A stretch of DNA of 64,000 nucleotides from JAFAGX01 sp963759875 (GTDB lineage: Bacteria > Acidobacteriota > Terriglobia > Terriglobales > Acidobacteriaceae), in the NCBI GenBank assembly GCA_963759875.1, contig CAVXBB010000005.1, forward strand, positions 124,001-188,000, read 5' to 3'. Below the pieces are notes generated by a model. That model saw nothing but the letters and a program-made list of their open reading frames with translations, searched no databases and was not told the origin of the DNA. The position numbers and the translations under genes are program-made. Below, in pieces: positions 43,173 to 52,614 of this stretch; position 1 is the first letter of the stretch; the number at the start of each line of letters is the position of its first letter.

Positions 43173-44747
43173 ATGCCCACGGACGTCCAATCCGGAACGC
43201 GCCACTTTGCCTCAGTGAATCCAGCCACCGGCGAGATCCTGCGAGAATTTGACTCAGCAAACGACGAGCAGGTGCGCTCCGCGGTTGCTCGGGCGCGAGC
43301 CGCGCAACCGGACTGGAACCGACTCGGCGTGCAGCGGCGCATTGAGATTCTGCGCCAATTTCAGCGGCTTCTTCATGAAAACAAGGCTGCTCTTGCGCGC
43401 GTGATTAGCCAGGAAGCCGGGAAACCGCTCGGCGAGGCATTGCTTACCGAAATCTTGGTGGTTTTGGATTCGGTGCGGTTCTGCATTCAGAATGCCAGTA
43501 GGTTTTTGCGCCGGGAGCCGGTGCCGCACGGCAATCTGGCGATGAAAACGAAAAGGGGACAAATAATTCGCCAGGCTTACGGCGTGATCGGAATCATCTC
43601 GCCATGGAATTATCCGTTCTCGATTCCTGCAACCGAGAGTCTCAGCGCGCTTGTGACCGGAAATGCAGTCGTGTTAAAGCCCTCAGAATTCACCTCTGTG
43701 GTCGCGCTGGAGTTGGGTTCGTTGTTTTATCAAGCAGGCGTGCCACAAGGGATTTTCCAGGTTGTTATCGGAGACGGCAGCACGGGAGCGGCGCTGGTCA
43801 ACGCGGAAATCGACAAACTCGTATTCACCGGTAGTGCCGTTACCGGCAAGCGCATTGCTGAGGCTGCGGCGGCTAGGCTGCTTCCGGTCGTTCTGGAGCT
43901 TGGCGGGAAAGATCCGATGCTGGTGCTCGATGATGCCGATGTCGAAGTCGCCTCCAGCGGCGCAGTTTGGGGTGCGTTCATGAATGCCGGGCAGGCGTGC
44001 CTTTCGGTCGAGCGCTGCTATGTGCATTCCGGTTTGTACGATGGATTTGTGGAAGCGTGCGCGCGCAAAGCTCAGCAGTTGCGTGTCGGCAACGGATTGG
44101 ATCCTGAAACCGATGTAGGCCCAATGATTCACGAACCCCAACTTAGAATTGTCGAATCGCAGGTGCAAGACGCGGTGGCGAATGGCGCCCGCGTGCTGAC
44201 CGGAGGCAAGCGGTTGACTGCATTAGGGCCGAATTTCTACGCGCCCACGGTTCTGGTCAATGTGACTCACAATATGAAAATCATGGGCGAGGAAACATTT
44301 GGCCCAGTGCTTCCGATAATGCCATTTGATGACGATGCGGAAGCTATTCGCTTAGCCAATGATTCGGATTACGGACTTGGAGCGAGCGTATGGACACGCA
44401 ACCGTGCCCGCGGCGAGACGGTCGCAAGTCAGATCCAGGCTGGAACGGTGATGGTGAATGATTGTGTCTCGTGCTTCGGGATCAGCGAAGCTTTGCATGG
44501 CGGCGTGAAGGCCAGCGGCCTGGGACGAACTCACGGCCATTTCGGTCTCGAGGAGATGGTACGAGTTAAGTATTTGGATGTCGATCTGCTTGGCGGCATG
44601 AAAAAATCCTGGTGGTATGGCTACGGCGAGAAGTTCTCGCGCCAGATGGAAGGCGTAATTGACCTGATGTTCGCTCAGAAATGGGGACAGCGAGCGCGAG
44701 GAGCGCTACTGACGGCGGGCACATTTCGCTTAAAAAACAAACTTTAG
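43173..44747 (+). CDS. Aldehyde dehydrogenase family protein
   Basis: NAD(P)-dependent aldehyde oxidation, 524 aa. Seen: SPWNYPFSIPATESLSALVTGNAVVLKPSEFT, VVIGDGSTGAALVN, general base Glu in LELGGKDPMLVL and the catalytic Cys in AGQACLSVERCYV. C-terminal FGLEEMVRVKYL replaces the usual helix. The C-terminus continues about 50 residues beyond the usual ALDH end (WWYGYGEKFSRQMEGVIDLMFAQKWG...) and could be a membrane-associating amphipathic helix as in fatty-aldehyde dehydrogenases. ATG 43173 was preferred to TTG 43131. Eight bases before the next gene. Substrate unknown. Confidence 0.88.
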   Translation: MPTDVQSGTRHFASVNPATGEILREFDSANDEQVRSAVARARAAQPDWNRLGVQRRIEILRQFQRLLHENKAALARVISQEAGKPLGEALLTEILVVLDSVRFCIQNASRFLRREPVPHGNLAMKTKRGQIIRQAYGVIGIISPWNYPFSIPATESLSALVTGNAVVLKPSEFTSVVALELGSLFYQAGVPQGIFQVVIGDGSTGAALVNAEIDKLVFTGSAVTGKRIAEAAAARLLPVVLELGGKDPMLVLDDADVEVASSGAVWGAFMNAGQACLSVERCYVHSGLYDGFVEACARKAQQLRVGNGLDPETDVGPMIHEPQLRIVESQVQDAVANGARVLTGGKRLTALGPNFYAPTVLVNVTHNMKIMGEETFGPVLPIMPFDDDAEAIRLANDSDYGLGASVWTRNRARGETVASQIQAGTVMVNDCVSCFGISEALHGGVKASGLGRTHGHFGLEEMVRVKYLDVDLLGGMKKSWWYGYGEKFSRQMEGVIDLMFAQKWGQRARGALLTAGTFRLKNKL

Positions 44748-44754
44748 AGAAACT

Positions 44755-45234
44755 ATGACCAATAGCACCGATCCGAAACGTGAATTGTTGCGGCATACGC
44801 TAGCCACACTGGCCTACCGAGGCGGGAAAGTAGTACGGAGCACCCCGGTCGAGTTTGCGGATTTCAAAGGAGCCGGCAAAACTCCCGGCAAGATTCTGGC
44901 CCACATCGGTGATTTGCTGGACTGGGCGCTTTCGATGGCCAATGGCACGCGCCAGTGGCATGATTCCGCGCCGTTGCCATGGGACCAGGAAGTGCAGCGT
45001 TTTTTCGCTGCGCTGAAAGCCTTTGACGATTACCTGGCTTCTCCCGAACCGCTGCAAGCGCCAGCAGAGCAGCTGTTTCAGGGACCGATTGCCGACGCAC
45101 TAACTCATGTCGGCCAGCTCGCGATGCTGCGACGCTTGGCAGGCGTGCCGATCAAGGGAGAAAATTTCTTTCAGGCGGACATCAGTGCCGGGCGGGTTGG
45201 TCCGGAGCAGACGGCGCCCAAGCGGGAATTCTGA
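44755..45234 (+). CDS. DinB-like four-helix protein
   Basis: 159 aa, resembles DinB/YfiT-type metal-dependent hydrolase fold: KTPGKILAHIGDLLDWALSMANG near the N-terminus and a late THVGQLAMLRRLAGVPIKGENFFQADI, giving the two His expected for the metal triad. It begins eight bases after the aldehyde dehydrogenase, so it is likely co-expressed. DinB-like proteins are often thiol-S-transferases or bacillithiol-linked, but no function can be assigned. Another family member lies at 52615-53082 with no close similarity. Confidence 0.7.
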   Translation: MTNSTDPKRELLRHTLATLAYRGGKVVRSTPVEFADFKGAGKTPGKILAHIGDLLDWALSMANGTRQWHDSAPLPWDQEVQRFFAALKAFDDYLASPEPLQAPAEQLFQGPIADALTHVGQLAMLRRLAGVPIKGENFFQADISAGRVGPEQTAPKREF

Positions 45235-45299
45235 GCGGTATTTTGGTCTAGCCGACTTGATCTCTCAATTGATCAATTGTCTGCGGCAGGAGCGATCGC

Positions 45300-47105
45300 C
45301 TATTCGCCTTCGCCAACCTTGAGCACGGCCAGGAATGCCTCTTGCGGGATGTCCACCCGACCGATGCGCTTCATGCGCTTCTTGCCTTCTTTTTGCTTCT
45401 CCAGCAGCTTCCGTTTGCGCGTAATGTCGCCGCCGTAGCACTTGGCCAATACATTTTTGCGCATGGCGGGAACGGTTTCTCGAGCGATCACTTTGGCTCC
45501 CACTGAGGCTTGAATCGCCACTTCAAACATCTGACGCGGGATCAACTCTTTCATCTTTGCCGCTAGCGCACGACCGCGATCGTACGCAAAGTCGCGATGC
45601 ACAATGATTGAGAGCGCATCGACGGGCTCACCAGCCACGAGAATGTCCAGCTTCACCATGGGCGATTCCCAATAGCCGGACAAGTGATAATCGAGCGAGG
45701 CATATCCGCGCGAAACCGATTTCAGCCGATCGTAAAAGTCCAGCACGATTTCGTTCAGTGGCAATTCATACTGCAACATCACCCGCGACGAGCTCACATA
45801 TTCGAAACTCTTTTGTTTGCCCCTCTTCTCTTCCACCAGGGCGAGAATGCCGCCAACGTACTCCTCATTGGTCAAGATCGTTGCCAAAATCACCGGCTCA
45901 TCAATTTTGGCGATCTCGCTTTGCGGAAGCCAGCGCGAAGGATTGTCGACCTCAACCGCTTGCCCATCGGTCTTGGTGATCTTGTAACGCACGCCAGGCG
46001 CGGTCGTAATCAGGTCGAGATTGAATTCACGCTCCAACCGCTCCTGAATGATTTCCATGTGCAGCAGCCCAAGAAAGCCGCAACGGAAGCCGAATCCCAG
46101 TGCGGCCGAACTCTCCGGCTCGAAGAAAAACGACGAATCATTCAGCCGTAATTTCTCCAATGCTTCGCGCAATTGCGTGTGCTCGTGCGCGTCGACCGTG
46201 TAAAGGCCGGCAAATACCATCGGCTTGATGTCTTCGAAGCCGGGCAGCGGCTCAAGGGCAGGATTACTGTCCGCAGTAATGGTGTCACCGATTTTCGTGT
46301 CCGCCACATTCTTGATGTTCGCAATCACAAATCCCACTTCTCCGGCGCGCAATTCCTCCGTTTCCACCGGCTTTGGCGTATGCACGCCAAGAGCTTCGAC
46401 GTCAAAAATGTGGCCATTGGACCATAGTCGAATCTTCTGCCCTTTGCGCAGCGTTCCTTCGAACACGCGCGTTAGCACAATCACCCCGCGGTAGGGATCG
46501 AACCAGGAATCGAAAATCAGCGCCTGCAGGCGCCGCTCGGGATTGCCCTTTGGAGGCGGGACGCGCTGCACGATGGCCTCCAGCACATCCGGCACGCCCT
46601 GACCGGTTTTCGCGCTGATCAGAATGGCGTCAGATGCATCCAAGCCGACGGTGCCTTCGATCATTTCCTTCGTGCGCGCAACGTCGGCGCTCGGCAGATC
46701 AATCTTGTTGATCACTGGAATAATCTCCAGCCCATGATTAATCGCGAGGTAAGAGTTCGCCAGCGTTTGCGCTTCGACTCCCTGCGAAGCATCGACCACC
46801 AGAAGCGCTCCTTCGCATGACGCCAGCGATCGCGAAACTTCGTAAGAAAAATCAACGTGGCCGGGAGTGTCGATCAAATTGAGCTGATAGGTCTGGCCAT
46901 CTTTCGCCGTATACATCATGCGCACAGCGTGGGCCTTGATCGTAATGCCGCGTTCCCGCTCCAGGTCCATGGAATCGAGCACCTGGGCCTGCATTTCGCG
47001 CGCAGTCAGTGAGCCGGTTAGTTCCAGCAAGCGGTCAGCCAGCGTGGATTTGCCGTGATCAATGTGCGCGATGATGGCAAAATTTCGGAGGAATGCGGCT
47101 TCCAT
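45300..47105 (-). CDS. lepA: Elongation factor 4 (LepA), ribosomal back-translocase GTPase
   Basis: GTPase that remodels stalled ribosomes. G1 AHIDHGKSTLADR, G2/G3 RERGITIKAHAVRM and DTPGHVDFSYEVSRS, G4 NKIDLPSADV; then the LepA-specific C-terminal domain (LPLNEIVLDFYDRLKSVSRGYASLDYH, KVDILVAGEPVDALSIIVHRD-like KLDILVAGEPVDALSIIVHRD, and RKRKLLEKQKEGKKRMKRIGRVDIPQEAF). 601 aa normal. It is convergent with the DinB-like gene, divergent from the propeller gene. No signal peptidase gene follows. Confidence 0.97.
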   Translation of the reverse strand: MEAAFLRNFAIIAHIDHGKSTLADRLLELTGSLTAREMQAQVLDSMDLERERGITIKAHAVRMMYTAKDGQTYQLNLIDTPGHVDFSYEVSRSLASCEGALLVVDASQGVEAQTLANSYLAINHGLEIIPVINKIDLPSADVARTKEMIEGTVGLDASDAILISAKTGQGVPDVLEAIVQRVPPPKGNPERRLQALIFDSWFDPYRGVIVLTRVFEGTLRKGQKIRLWSNGHIFDVEALGVHTPKPVETEELRAGEVGFVIANIKNVADTKIGDTITADSNPALEPLPGFEDIKPMVFAGLYTVDAHEHTQLREALEKLRLNDSSFFFEPESSAALGFGFRCGFLGLLHMEIIQERLEREFNLDLITTAPGVRYKITKTDGQAVEVDNPSRWLPQSEIAKIDEPVILATILTNEEYVGGILALVEEKRGKQKSFEYVSSSRVMLQYELPLNEIVLDFYDRLKSVSRGYASLDYHLSGYWESPMVKLDILVAGEPVDALSIIVHRDFAYDRGRALAAKMKELIPRQMFEVAIQASVGAKVIARETVPAMRKNVLAKCYGGDITRKRKLLEKQKEGKKRMKRIGRVDIPQEAFLAVLKVGEGE

Positions 47106-47277
47106 GGGTGAGAACAGCTTAAAACATCATTTTAACAGGCGCTTCTTTCCGCTTAGCGAACCATGGCATGCACTGCGCTGAGCATGGCCTCGTCTTTACA
47201 CTGAAAAAAGTTAGAAGCGCTTGGCGCGCATCCTTCCAAACGCATCCAATATGAGATCACGGTTACCTAGTCCCAAC

Positions 47278-48945
47278 ATGCGCACCTGGAAATCGCACCT
47301 TCGAGGGTTCGGAGTAATTGCCGCAGTTCTGTTTGCGGTCTCGGTGGGGATTTATCTTTTGAGTTGCTCCGGCAGTAGCAATTCTCAGAAATCGAGCCCG
47401 ACTCCGACCTCGCCATCTGGACCGACGGCCAACAACTCCGTACTCACCTACCACAATGACAATGCCCGAACCGGTCAGAATCTGAACGAAACCATTCTCA
47501 CCACGAGCAACGTGAACCAGTCCGGCTTCGGCAAGCTGTTCGTGATCCCAGCCGACGGCAGAGTTGATGCTCAGCCGCTTTATCTCCCCAACGTCGCGGT
47601 GTCGGGGAAGACCCACAATCTTTTGTTCGTCGTCACAGAACACGCGAGCGTCTACGCTTTCGATGCGGACAGCGGAATACAGATTTGGCACATTTCCACT
47701 TTGCTCTCAGGCGATACCCCCAGCGATGATCACGGCTGTAGCCAAATCACGCCGGAAATTGGTGTGACTTCCACGCCCGTGATTGACCCGAAGGCAGGCC
47801 CGCACGGCACCATCTATGTCGTAGCCATGTCGAAAGACGGATCGGGCAATTACCATCAGCGGTTGCATGCGTTGGATGTGACCACAGGAGCTGAGGAATT
47901 CGGCGGACCAAAGGAGATTCAAGCCTCTTATCCGGGAACTGGCGACAACAGTTCCAACGGGCACGTTATTTTCGATCCGGGTCAGCAGGTCGATCGCCCG
48001 GGACTGCTTCTGCTCAATGGGGTGATCTACACCAGTTGGGGATCGCATTGCGATTTCCGGCCATATACCGGCTGGATTATCGCGTACAACGAAAGCACCC
48101 TTGCTCAGGTCAGCGTATTAAATGTCGCGCCGAACGGGAATGAAGGCGCGCTCTGGATGAGCGGAGCGGGGCCGGCCGCGGACTCGGCAGGAAACATTTA
48201 CGCTCTCGAGGCCAATGGCAGCTTCGACACGACGCTCACCGCTCAAGGATTTCCCAGCCAAGGCGATTTCGGCAACGCATTTCTTAAAATTTCAACGAGT
48301 AATAATCAGCTCGCCGTTGCCGATTATTTCGAGATGTCGAACCAGGCGGGCGAGAACTCTAGCGACACGGACCTGGGATCGGGAGGGGCATTGCTGCTCC
48401 CAGATCTAACCGACGGCTCAGGCAATACCCGGCACCTGGCAGTTGGCGCAGGCAAAGACAGCAACATCTACGTCGTAGATCGCGATTCGATGGGGAAGTT
48501 TAATGCGAGCGCAAACAATATTTATCAGGAAATCGACGGCATTCTATCCGGAGGCGTCTGGTCCATGCCGGCTTACTTCAACAACACCGTCTATTTCGGA
48601 TCGGTGGGGAACAATATTCAAGCTTTCAGCATCAGCAAGGCTCAACTTGGAACGAGCGCTTCGTCCCAAACAAGTAATCAGTTCGAATATCCGGGCGCGA
48701 CTCCCAGCATCTCGGCTAACGGAACCAGCAATGCCATTCTCTGGGTCGCGGAGAATACCGATCCGGCGGTTCTTCACGCTTACGATGCGACAAACCTTGC
48801 AAACGCACTCTACAACAGCAACCAGGCATCTGGAGGACGTGACCAGTTCGGCACCGGCAATAAGTTCATTACACCCACCATAGTGAACGGGAAAGTATAT
48901 GTCGGAACAACCAATGGCGTAGGCGTGTTTGGACTGCTGCAGTAG
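47278..48945 (+). CDS. Lipoprotein with PQQ-type beta-propeller repeats
   Basis: Exported protein with a lipobox LLSC (Cys30 from the start used here) and a Ser/Thr/Pro-rich linker, then a long repeated propeller: blades show VTEHASVYAFDADSGIQIWH, TIYVVAMSKDGSGNYHQRLHALDVTTG, and GKVYVGTTNGVGVFGLL at the end. No catalytic PQQ-dehydrogenase motif is visible, so it may be a non-enzymatic scaffold or adhesin-like structure. Similar proteins occur widely in Acidobacteriota. Start uncertain: ATG 47251 or TTG 47221 give 9 or 19 more residues and none has a ribosome site. Confidence 0.75.
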   Translation: MRTWKSHLRGFGVIAAVLFAVSVGIYLLSCSGSSNSQKSSPTPTSPSGPTANNSVLTYHNDNARTGQNLNETILTTSNVNQSGFGKLFVIPADGRVDAQPLYLPNVAVSGKTHNLLFVVTEHASVYAFDADSGIQIWHISTLLSGDTPSDDHGCSQITPEIGVTSTPVIDPKAGPHGTIYVVAMSKDGSGNYHQRLHALDVTTGAEEFGGPKEIQASYPGTGDNSSNGHVIFDPGQQVDRPGLLLLNGVIYTSWGSHCDFRPYTGWIIAYNESTLAQVSVLNVAPNGNEGALWMSGAGPAADSAGNIYALEANGSFDTTLTAQGFPSQGDFGNAFLKISTSNNQLAVADYFEMSNQAGENSSDTDLGSGGALLLPDLTDGSGNTRHLAVGAGKDSNIYVVDRDSMGKFNASANNIYQEIDGILSGGVWSMPAYFNNTVYFGSVGNNIQAFSISKAQLGTSASSQTSNQFEYPGATPSISANGTSNAILWVAENTDPAVLHAYDATNLANALYNSNQASGGRDQFGTGNKFITPTIVNGKVYVGTTNGVGVFGLLQ

Positions 48946-48959
48946 ACCGCTTTCGCACG

Positions 48960-50150
48960 TCACACCGTCTCAATGAGCTGCGCCAATAATGCCGTTCGGC
49001 GTGGCAGTTCCGATATCAGGATTGATTCGTGGGTCGCATGCGCGCCCTCGCCGACGCCGCCCAGGCCGTCGAGGGTTGGAATCCCGAGCGCGGCGGTCAA
49101 GTTGCCGTCCGATCCGCCGCCCACGGCCGCTTCTTCCAGTTTCCATCCAAGTTGCTTCGCAATGTCCGACGCTTTCTTGTAGAGCGCGGCAACCATCGGG
49201 GTTCGTTCCAAGGGCGGACGATTCATCCCACCGCTGATCTCCAGCTTGCACTTGCGATTGAACGCTTTGAGCGAGTGTACCTTTCGGTCTAGTCCCGCGG
49301 CGTCTTTCATTCGCATCACGCGTGCGTCGACGACGGCACTGGCTTCGGCTGGGATGACGTTTGATCGCGTACCTCCCTGAACCGTGCCGACGTTGAGCGT
49401 AATTCCCCGTTTCACGTCGGTCAGCTTGGAAATCTCAAGGATCTGCCGCGCCAGTTCGATGATCGCGCTCTCACCTTTTTCAAAATCCAGCCCGGAATGT
49501 GCGGCTTTCCCCGTAACTTTTAGCAGATATTCGCCAACTCCCTTTCGTGCGGTCTTGACGGCACCCTTAGTTCCGTAAGCCGGCTCAAGCACCAGGACCG
49601 CAGCAGACTTTTTTGCCAAATTCTCCGTTATGTGCCGCGAAGTATCACTGCCAACTTCTTCATCGGACACTAGGAGCACGGTCACTGGCCGAGGCAGCTC
49701 GTCACCGTGCCAAGTACGAAGTGCTTCGATCGCGTGCATCATGAATGCGATGCCCGACTTCATGTCGAAACTGCCGGGCCCGCGCACACGTCCATCAGCA
49801 ATGTTGAAGGGCATCGTTTTTAGGGTGCCGAGTGGGTAAACGGTATCCAGGTGCCCGAGCAGCATTACAGGCTTGCCGCCGCTTTTCCCGGGAAAGTCCA
49901 CCTGCAGGTGATCGCCAAAATTCTGCGTGCGGTGAAACTTCGCGTGGCCGCCGAGTCCCTCGAATCTGCCAGCAAGCAGCGACCCCAATCTGTCAACTCC
50001 AGCCTTGTTATCGGTAGGCGATTCAACTTCGACCAATTGCCTGATGGTTTGCACGACCTGTTCCCGCCGCTGCTCGAAATATTGCAAGCGGCTCCGCACA
50101 TCCGCTACTGCGGACGTGTCCGGCTTCGATTTTGCTTGCGCCTTTTTCAT
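48960..50150 (-). CDS. M20 family zinc peptidase (glutamate carboxypeptidase-like)
   Basis: Exopeptidase or amidase with a two-zinc site. Metal-binding motifs: GHLDTVYP, GSFDMKSG and SDEEVGS (catalytic Glu pair), plus the dimerisation domain (YLLKVTGKAAHSGLDFEKGESA) and the C-terminal HATHES with the last metal His. 396 aa resembles carboxypeptidase G2. ATG 50150 gives MKKAQAKSKPDTS; there is no signal peptide, so cytoplasmic. A longer frame through the divergent fabZ gene is a shadow. Convergent with the propeller lipoprotein, divergent from fabZ. Confidence 0.9.
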   Translation of the reverse strand: MKKAQAKSKPDTSAVADVRSRLQYFEQRREQVVQTIRQLVEVESPTDNKAGVDRLGSLLAGRFEGLGGHAKFHRTQNFGDHLQVDFPGKSGGKPVMLLGHLDTVYPLGTLKTMPFNIADGRVRGPGSFDMKSGIAFMMHAIEALRTWHGDELPRPVTVLLVSDEEVGSDTSRHITENLAKKSAAVLVLEPAYGTKGAVKTARKGVGEYLLKVTGKAAHSGLDFEKGESAIIELARQILEISKLTDVKRGITLNVGTVQGGTRSNVIPAEASAVVDARVMRMKDAAGLDRKVHSLKAFNRKCKLEISGGMNRPPLERTPMVAALYKKASDIAKQLGWKLEEAAVGGGSDGNLTAALGIPTLDGLGGVGEGAHATHESILISELPRRTALLAQLIETV

Positions 50151-50194
50151 GTCTTTGAATTCTATAAGGGTTCGCTGCTTGGCTCGCGGTACAG

Positions 50195-50200
50195 TATAAT
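50195..50200 (+). promoter_or_regulatory. Candidate -10 element of the fabZ-lpxA promoter
   Basis: Perfect TATAAT (50195-50200) in the 69-bp gap between divergent M20 and fabZ genes. No good -35 is seen (TTCGCT at 50171 is weak). The expected RNA start would be about 13 nt before ATG 50220, so a second in-frame ATG (50250) is also reachable. Confidence 0.4.
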
Positions 50201-50219
50201 CTTCGCGCCTAAACTCATC

Positions 50220-50738
50220 ATGGCAGACATACTTCAACCTGTTGGTGACATGGCAGTTCTGGAAAAGACCTCGCTCGATATCAACGAGATTATGCGGATT
50301 CTGCCGCACCGCTACCCATTCCTGCTGATCGACAGAGTACTGGAACTCAAGCGCAGAGAACGCATCGTGGCGATTAAGAATGTGACCATCAATGAGCCAT
50401 TTTTTGTTGGCCACTTTCCCGGTGCACCAGTAATGCCGGGCGTGTTGATTGTTGAAGCTATCGCGCAAGCGGGTGGGGCGTTACTCCTCACGGAAGTGGA
50501 AGACCGCCATACCAAATTGATGTTCTTTACCGGTATTGAACGCGCCAGGTTCCGGAGGCCTGTAGTGCCCGGAGATCAACTGCGCATAGAAATCGAGGTA
50601 AAGACCTGGCGTGGGAATGCGGTGCGCATGGAAGGCACTGCCTACGTCGGTGATCAACGTGCCGCCGAGGCCACTGTCACGTGCAGGCTCGTCGACCGTT
50701 CTCGTGCCGGAAATGTGGAGGTCAGTGCGGAGGAGTAG
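50220..50738 (+). CDS. fabZ: 3-hydroxyacyl-ACP dehydratase FabZ
   Basis: Dehydrates 3-hydroxyacyl-ACP in fatty acid elongation and competes with LpxA for hydroxyacyl-ACP. Hot-dog fold with the catalytic His in FVGHFPGAPVMPG and Glu in VLIVEAIAQAGG; DINEIMRILPHRYPFLLIDRV at the start is typical. 172 aa from ATG 50220; the in-frame ATG 50250 (MAVLEKTSLD) would give a more usual 162 aa. First gene of a fabZ-lpxA-lpxI cluster, the standard lipid A layout. Confidence 0.95.
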   Translation: MADILQPVGDMAVLEKTSLDINEIMRILPHRYPFLLIDRVLELKRRERIVAIKNVTINEPFFVGHFPGAPVMPGVLIVEAIAQAGGALLLTEVEDRHTKLMFFTGIERARFRRPVVPGDQLRIEIEVKTWRGNAVRMEGTAYVGDQRAAEATVTCRLVDRSRAGNVEVSAEE

Positions 50739-50771
50739 GCGCTTGCCTTGCAACTTGCCTCTCACCCCCAA

Positions 50772-51548
50772 ATGACAGCCCATCCTACTGCGATCATCCA
50801 TGTTGGCGCGCGGGTTGCCGAGAGTTGCCAAGTCGGCCCGTATTGCGTGATCGGGCCTCAAGTCGAAATTGGAGAACATTGCCAGCTGATTTCGCACGTG
50901 ACCGTCGAAGGACCGACGCGAGTCGGCGCACATAATCGCTTTTACCCATTTTGTTCCATCGGTCTGGCACCTCAGGATCTGACATACGCGGGCGAACCGA
51001 CGCGTCTCGAAATTGGCGATCACAACCAGATTCGCGAGTTTGTCACCATCAATCGAGCCACGGTGAAGGGCGGCGACCTCACACGTTTGGGTAGCCATAA
51101 TCTGATCATGGCTTATAGCCATGTGGCGCATGATTGCAAAATCGGAGATCACGTCATTCTCGCCAATGCCGCCACACTTGGCGGACACGTGATCGTGGAG
51201 GATTGGGCCACGGTCGGCGCGCTCTGCCCGGTACATCACTTCGTCCGGATTGGGCGGTACTCATTCATCGGCGGTGGCACGACGATTACGCGAGATGTTC
51301 TGCCCTTTTCGAAGACCGCCGCAGCCCGTGATACGCATGCCTACGGGATTAATGCCATCGGCCTGGAACGCCGTGGTTTCAGCAAGGAACGCATTTCCAA
51401 AATCCACCATGCGTACAAGCTTCTGCTGGCTTCGAAGCTCAATACCTCTCAAGCCTTGGAAAAACTCAAGTCCGAACCGGATCGAGGCGAAGATGTGAAC
51501 CTGCTGATCCAGTTCATCGAAGCTTCCGAGCGCGGGGTGATTAAGTAG
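50772..51548 (+). CDS. lpxA: UDP-N-acetylglucosamine O-acyltransferase LpxA
   Basis: First step of lipid A synthesis: transfer of 3-hydroxyacyl from ACP to the sugar nucleotide. Left-handed beta-helix of hexapeptide repeats from IIHVGARVAESCQVGPYCVIG; catalytic His in LIMAYSHVAHDCKIGDHV; C-terminal helical domain YGINAIGLERRGFSKERISKIHHAYKLLL. 258 aa from ATG 50772, chosen because the family starts with xxxHPTAIIxxxA. 33 bp after fabZ. Confidence 0.95.
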   Translation: MTAHPTAIIHVGARVAESCQVGPYCVIGPQVEIGEHCQLISHVTVEGPTRVGAHNRFYPFCSIGLAPQDLTYAGEPTRLEIGDHNQIREFVTINRATVKGGDLTRLGSHNLIMAYSHVAHDCKIGDHVILANAATLGGHVIVEDWATVGALCPVHHFVRIGRYSFIGGGTTITRDVLPFSKTAAARDTHAYGINAIGLERRGFSKERISKIHHAYKLLLASKLNTSQALEKLKSEPDRGEDVNLLIQFIEASERGVIK

Positions 51549-51550
51549 CG

Positions 51551-51712
51551 GTCAGCAGTCAGCAGTCAGGAGTCAACACTCAACACTCAAAACTCCAGGT
51601 TGACGAATTCCCCCGAACGCTCCTACGAGGGCGATCCCTTATGGGCTCTGATTGCTGATTGCTGATTGCTGACCACTGACTACTGACCACTGACCACTGA
51701 CTACTGACAGCT
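51551..51712. repeat. Intergenic GTCAGCAGTCAG / ACTGACCACTGAC repeats, partly inverted
   Basis: Left side: tandem CAGTCAGCAGTCAG-type units and AACACTC repeats (51551-51595). Right side: three ATTGCTG units then six or so ACTGAC-type units (51648-51712). The right side reads approximately as the reverse complement of the left, so transcripts may fold into a long imperfect hairpin between lpxA and lpxI. No gene. Confidence 0.6.
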
Positions 51713-51721
51713 CTTCTCGCA

Positions 51722-52579
51722 ATGCTAGACTCAAGCGTGTCGTCCTCTAAAGGGAAGCTCGGCCTTATCGCCGGAAACGGCCGCTTTCCATTCCTGGTGC
51801 TTGATGCCGCCCGCGCGCAGGGCTTCGATGTGATTGTCGCCGCAATCAAGGAGGAGACTTTTCCCGACATCGAATCGCACGGAGCAGCAGTTCACTGGCT
51901 CTCGCTCGGAGACTTGTCTAAGCTGATTGAGCTTTTCAGGCGAGAGGGTGTGTCGCGTGCGATCATGGCTGGCCAGGTTAAGCACAAGCAGATTTTTTCC
52001 AGTATTCGTCCCGATTGGCGTCTTGCCAAACTGCTGTTGAATCTGAGCAGTCGCAACACCGATGCGTTGCTGGGCGCCATCGCAAAGGTTTTGGCTGACG
52101 AAAGCATCACATTGGAAAATTCCACTTCCCTGCTGGAGCCACTACTCGCGAGGGCTGGAATCCTGACCCAACGACCGCCAACGGATCAAGAGAAGAAGAA
52201 CCTGGACTACGGCCGCACTGTGGCCCGGCATTTAGCGCAGTACGATATCGGACAGACGGTCGTAGTCGCTGAGTGTGCCTGTGTTGCCGTCGAAGCAATG
52301 GAGGGCACGGATGAAACCGTCCAGCGGGCGGGCCGCATCATGGCATCGCTTGATTCTGAGGCTTCGACCTTGAGCCGTCGCCTCACAGTTGTAAAAATTG
52401 CTAAACCGAATCAGGATATGCGTTTCGATGTACCGGTAATCGGTCTGAAAACAATCGAGGTGATGCAAGCAGCCGGAGCTACGTGCCTGGCGCTGGATGC
52501 GAATCGTTGCCTGCTGCTCGACGGGGATAACATTATCAAGGCGGCCGATGCCGCAGATATAACTCTCGTCTCTGATTGA
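51722..52579 (+). CDS. lpxI: UDP-2,3-diacylglucosamine diphosphatase LpxI
   Basis: Hydrolyses UDP-2,3-diacylglucosamine to lipid X plus UMP in lipid A synthesis; replaces LpxH. DUF1009 family. Seen: KLGLIAGNGRFPFLVLDAARAQGFDVIVAAI at the start, VSRAIMAGQVKHKQIFSSIRPDWR, and ACVAVEAMEGTDETVQRAGRI. C-terminal DMRFDVPVIGLKTIEVMQAAGATCLALDANRCLLLD is conserved. 285 aa. Follows lpxA; an lpxB gene is not in the window. Confidence 0.93.
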   Translation: MLDSSVSSSKGKLGLIAGNGRFPFLVLDAARAQGFDVIVAAIKEETFPDIESHGAAVHWLSLGDLSKLIELFRREGVSRAIMAGQVKHKQIFSSIRPDWRLAKLLLNLSSRNTDALLGAIAKVLADESITLENSTSLLEPLLARAGILTQRPPTDQEKKNLDYGRTVARHLAQYDIGQTVVVAECACVAVEAMEGTDETVQRAGRIMASLDSEASTLSRRLTVVKIAKPNQDMRFDVPVIGLKTIEVMQAAGATCLALDANRCLLLDGDNIIKAADAADITLVSD

Positions 52580-52614
52580 TTAATACCGCGTTATGTATAG
52601 ATTGAGGAGCAACT

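Noticed and set aside
48960..50468. Long version of the M20 peptidase starting at 50468
   Set aside because: The extra N-terminus is antisense to fabZ and has no family similarity; ATG 50150 fits the family.
51551..51712. CRISPR-like array between lpxA and lpxI
   Set aside because: Units are only 7-12 bp without unique spacers, and no cas genes are present; they are simple tandem repeats.
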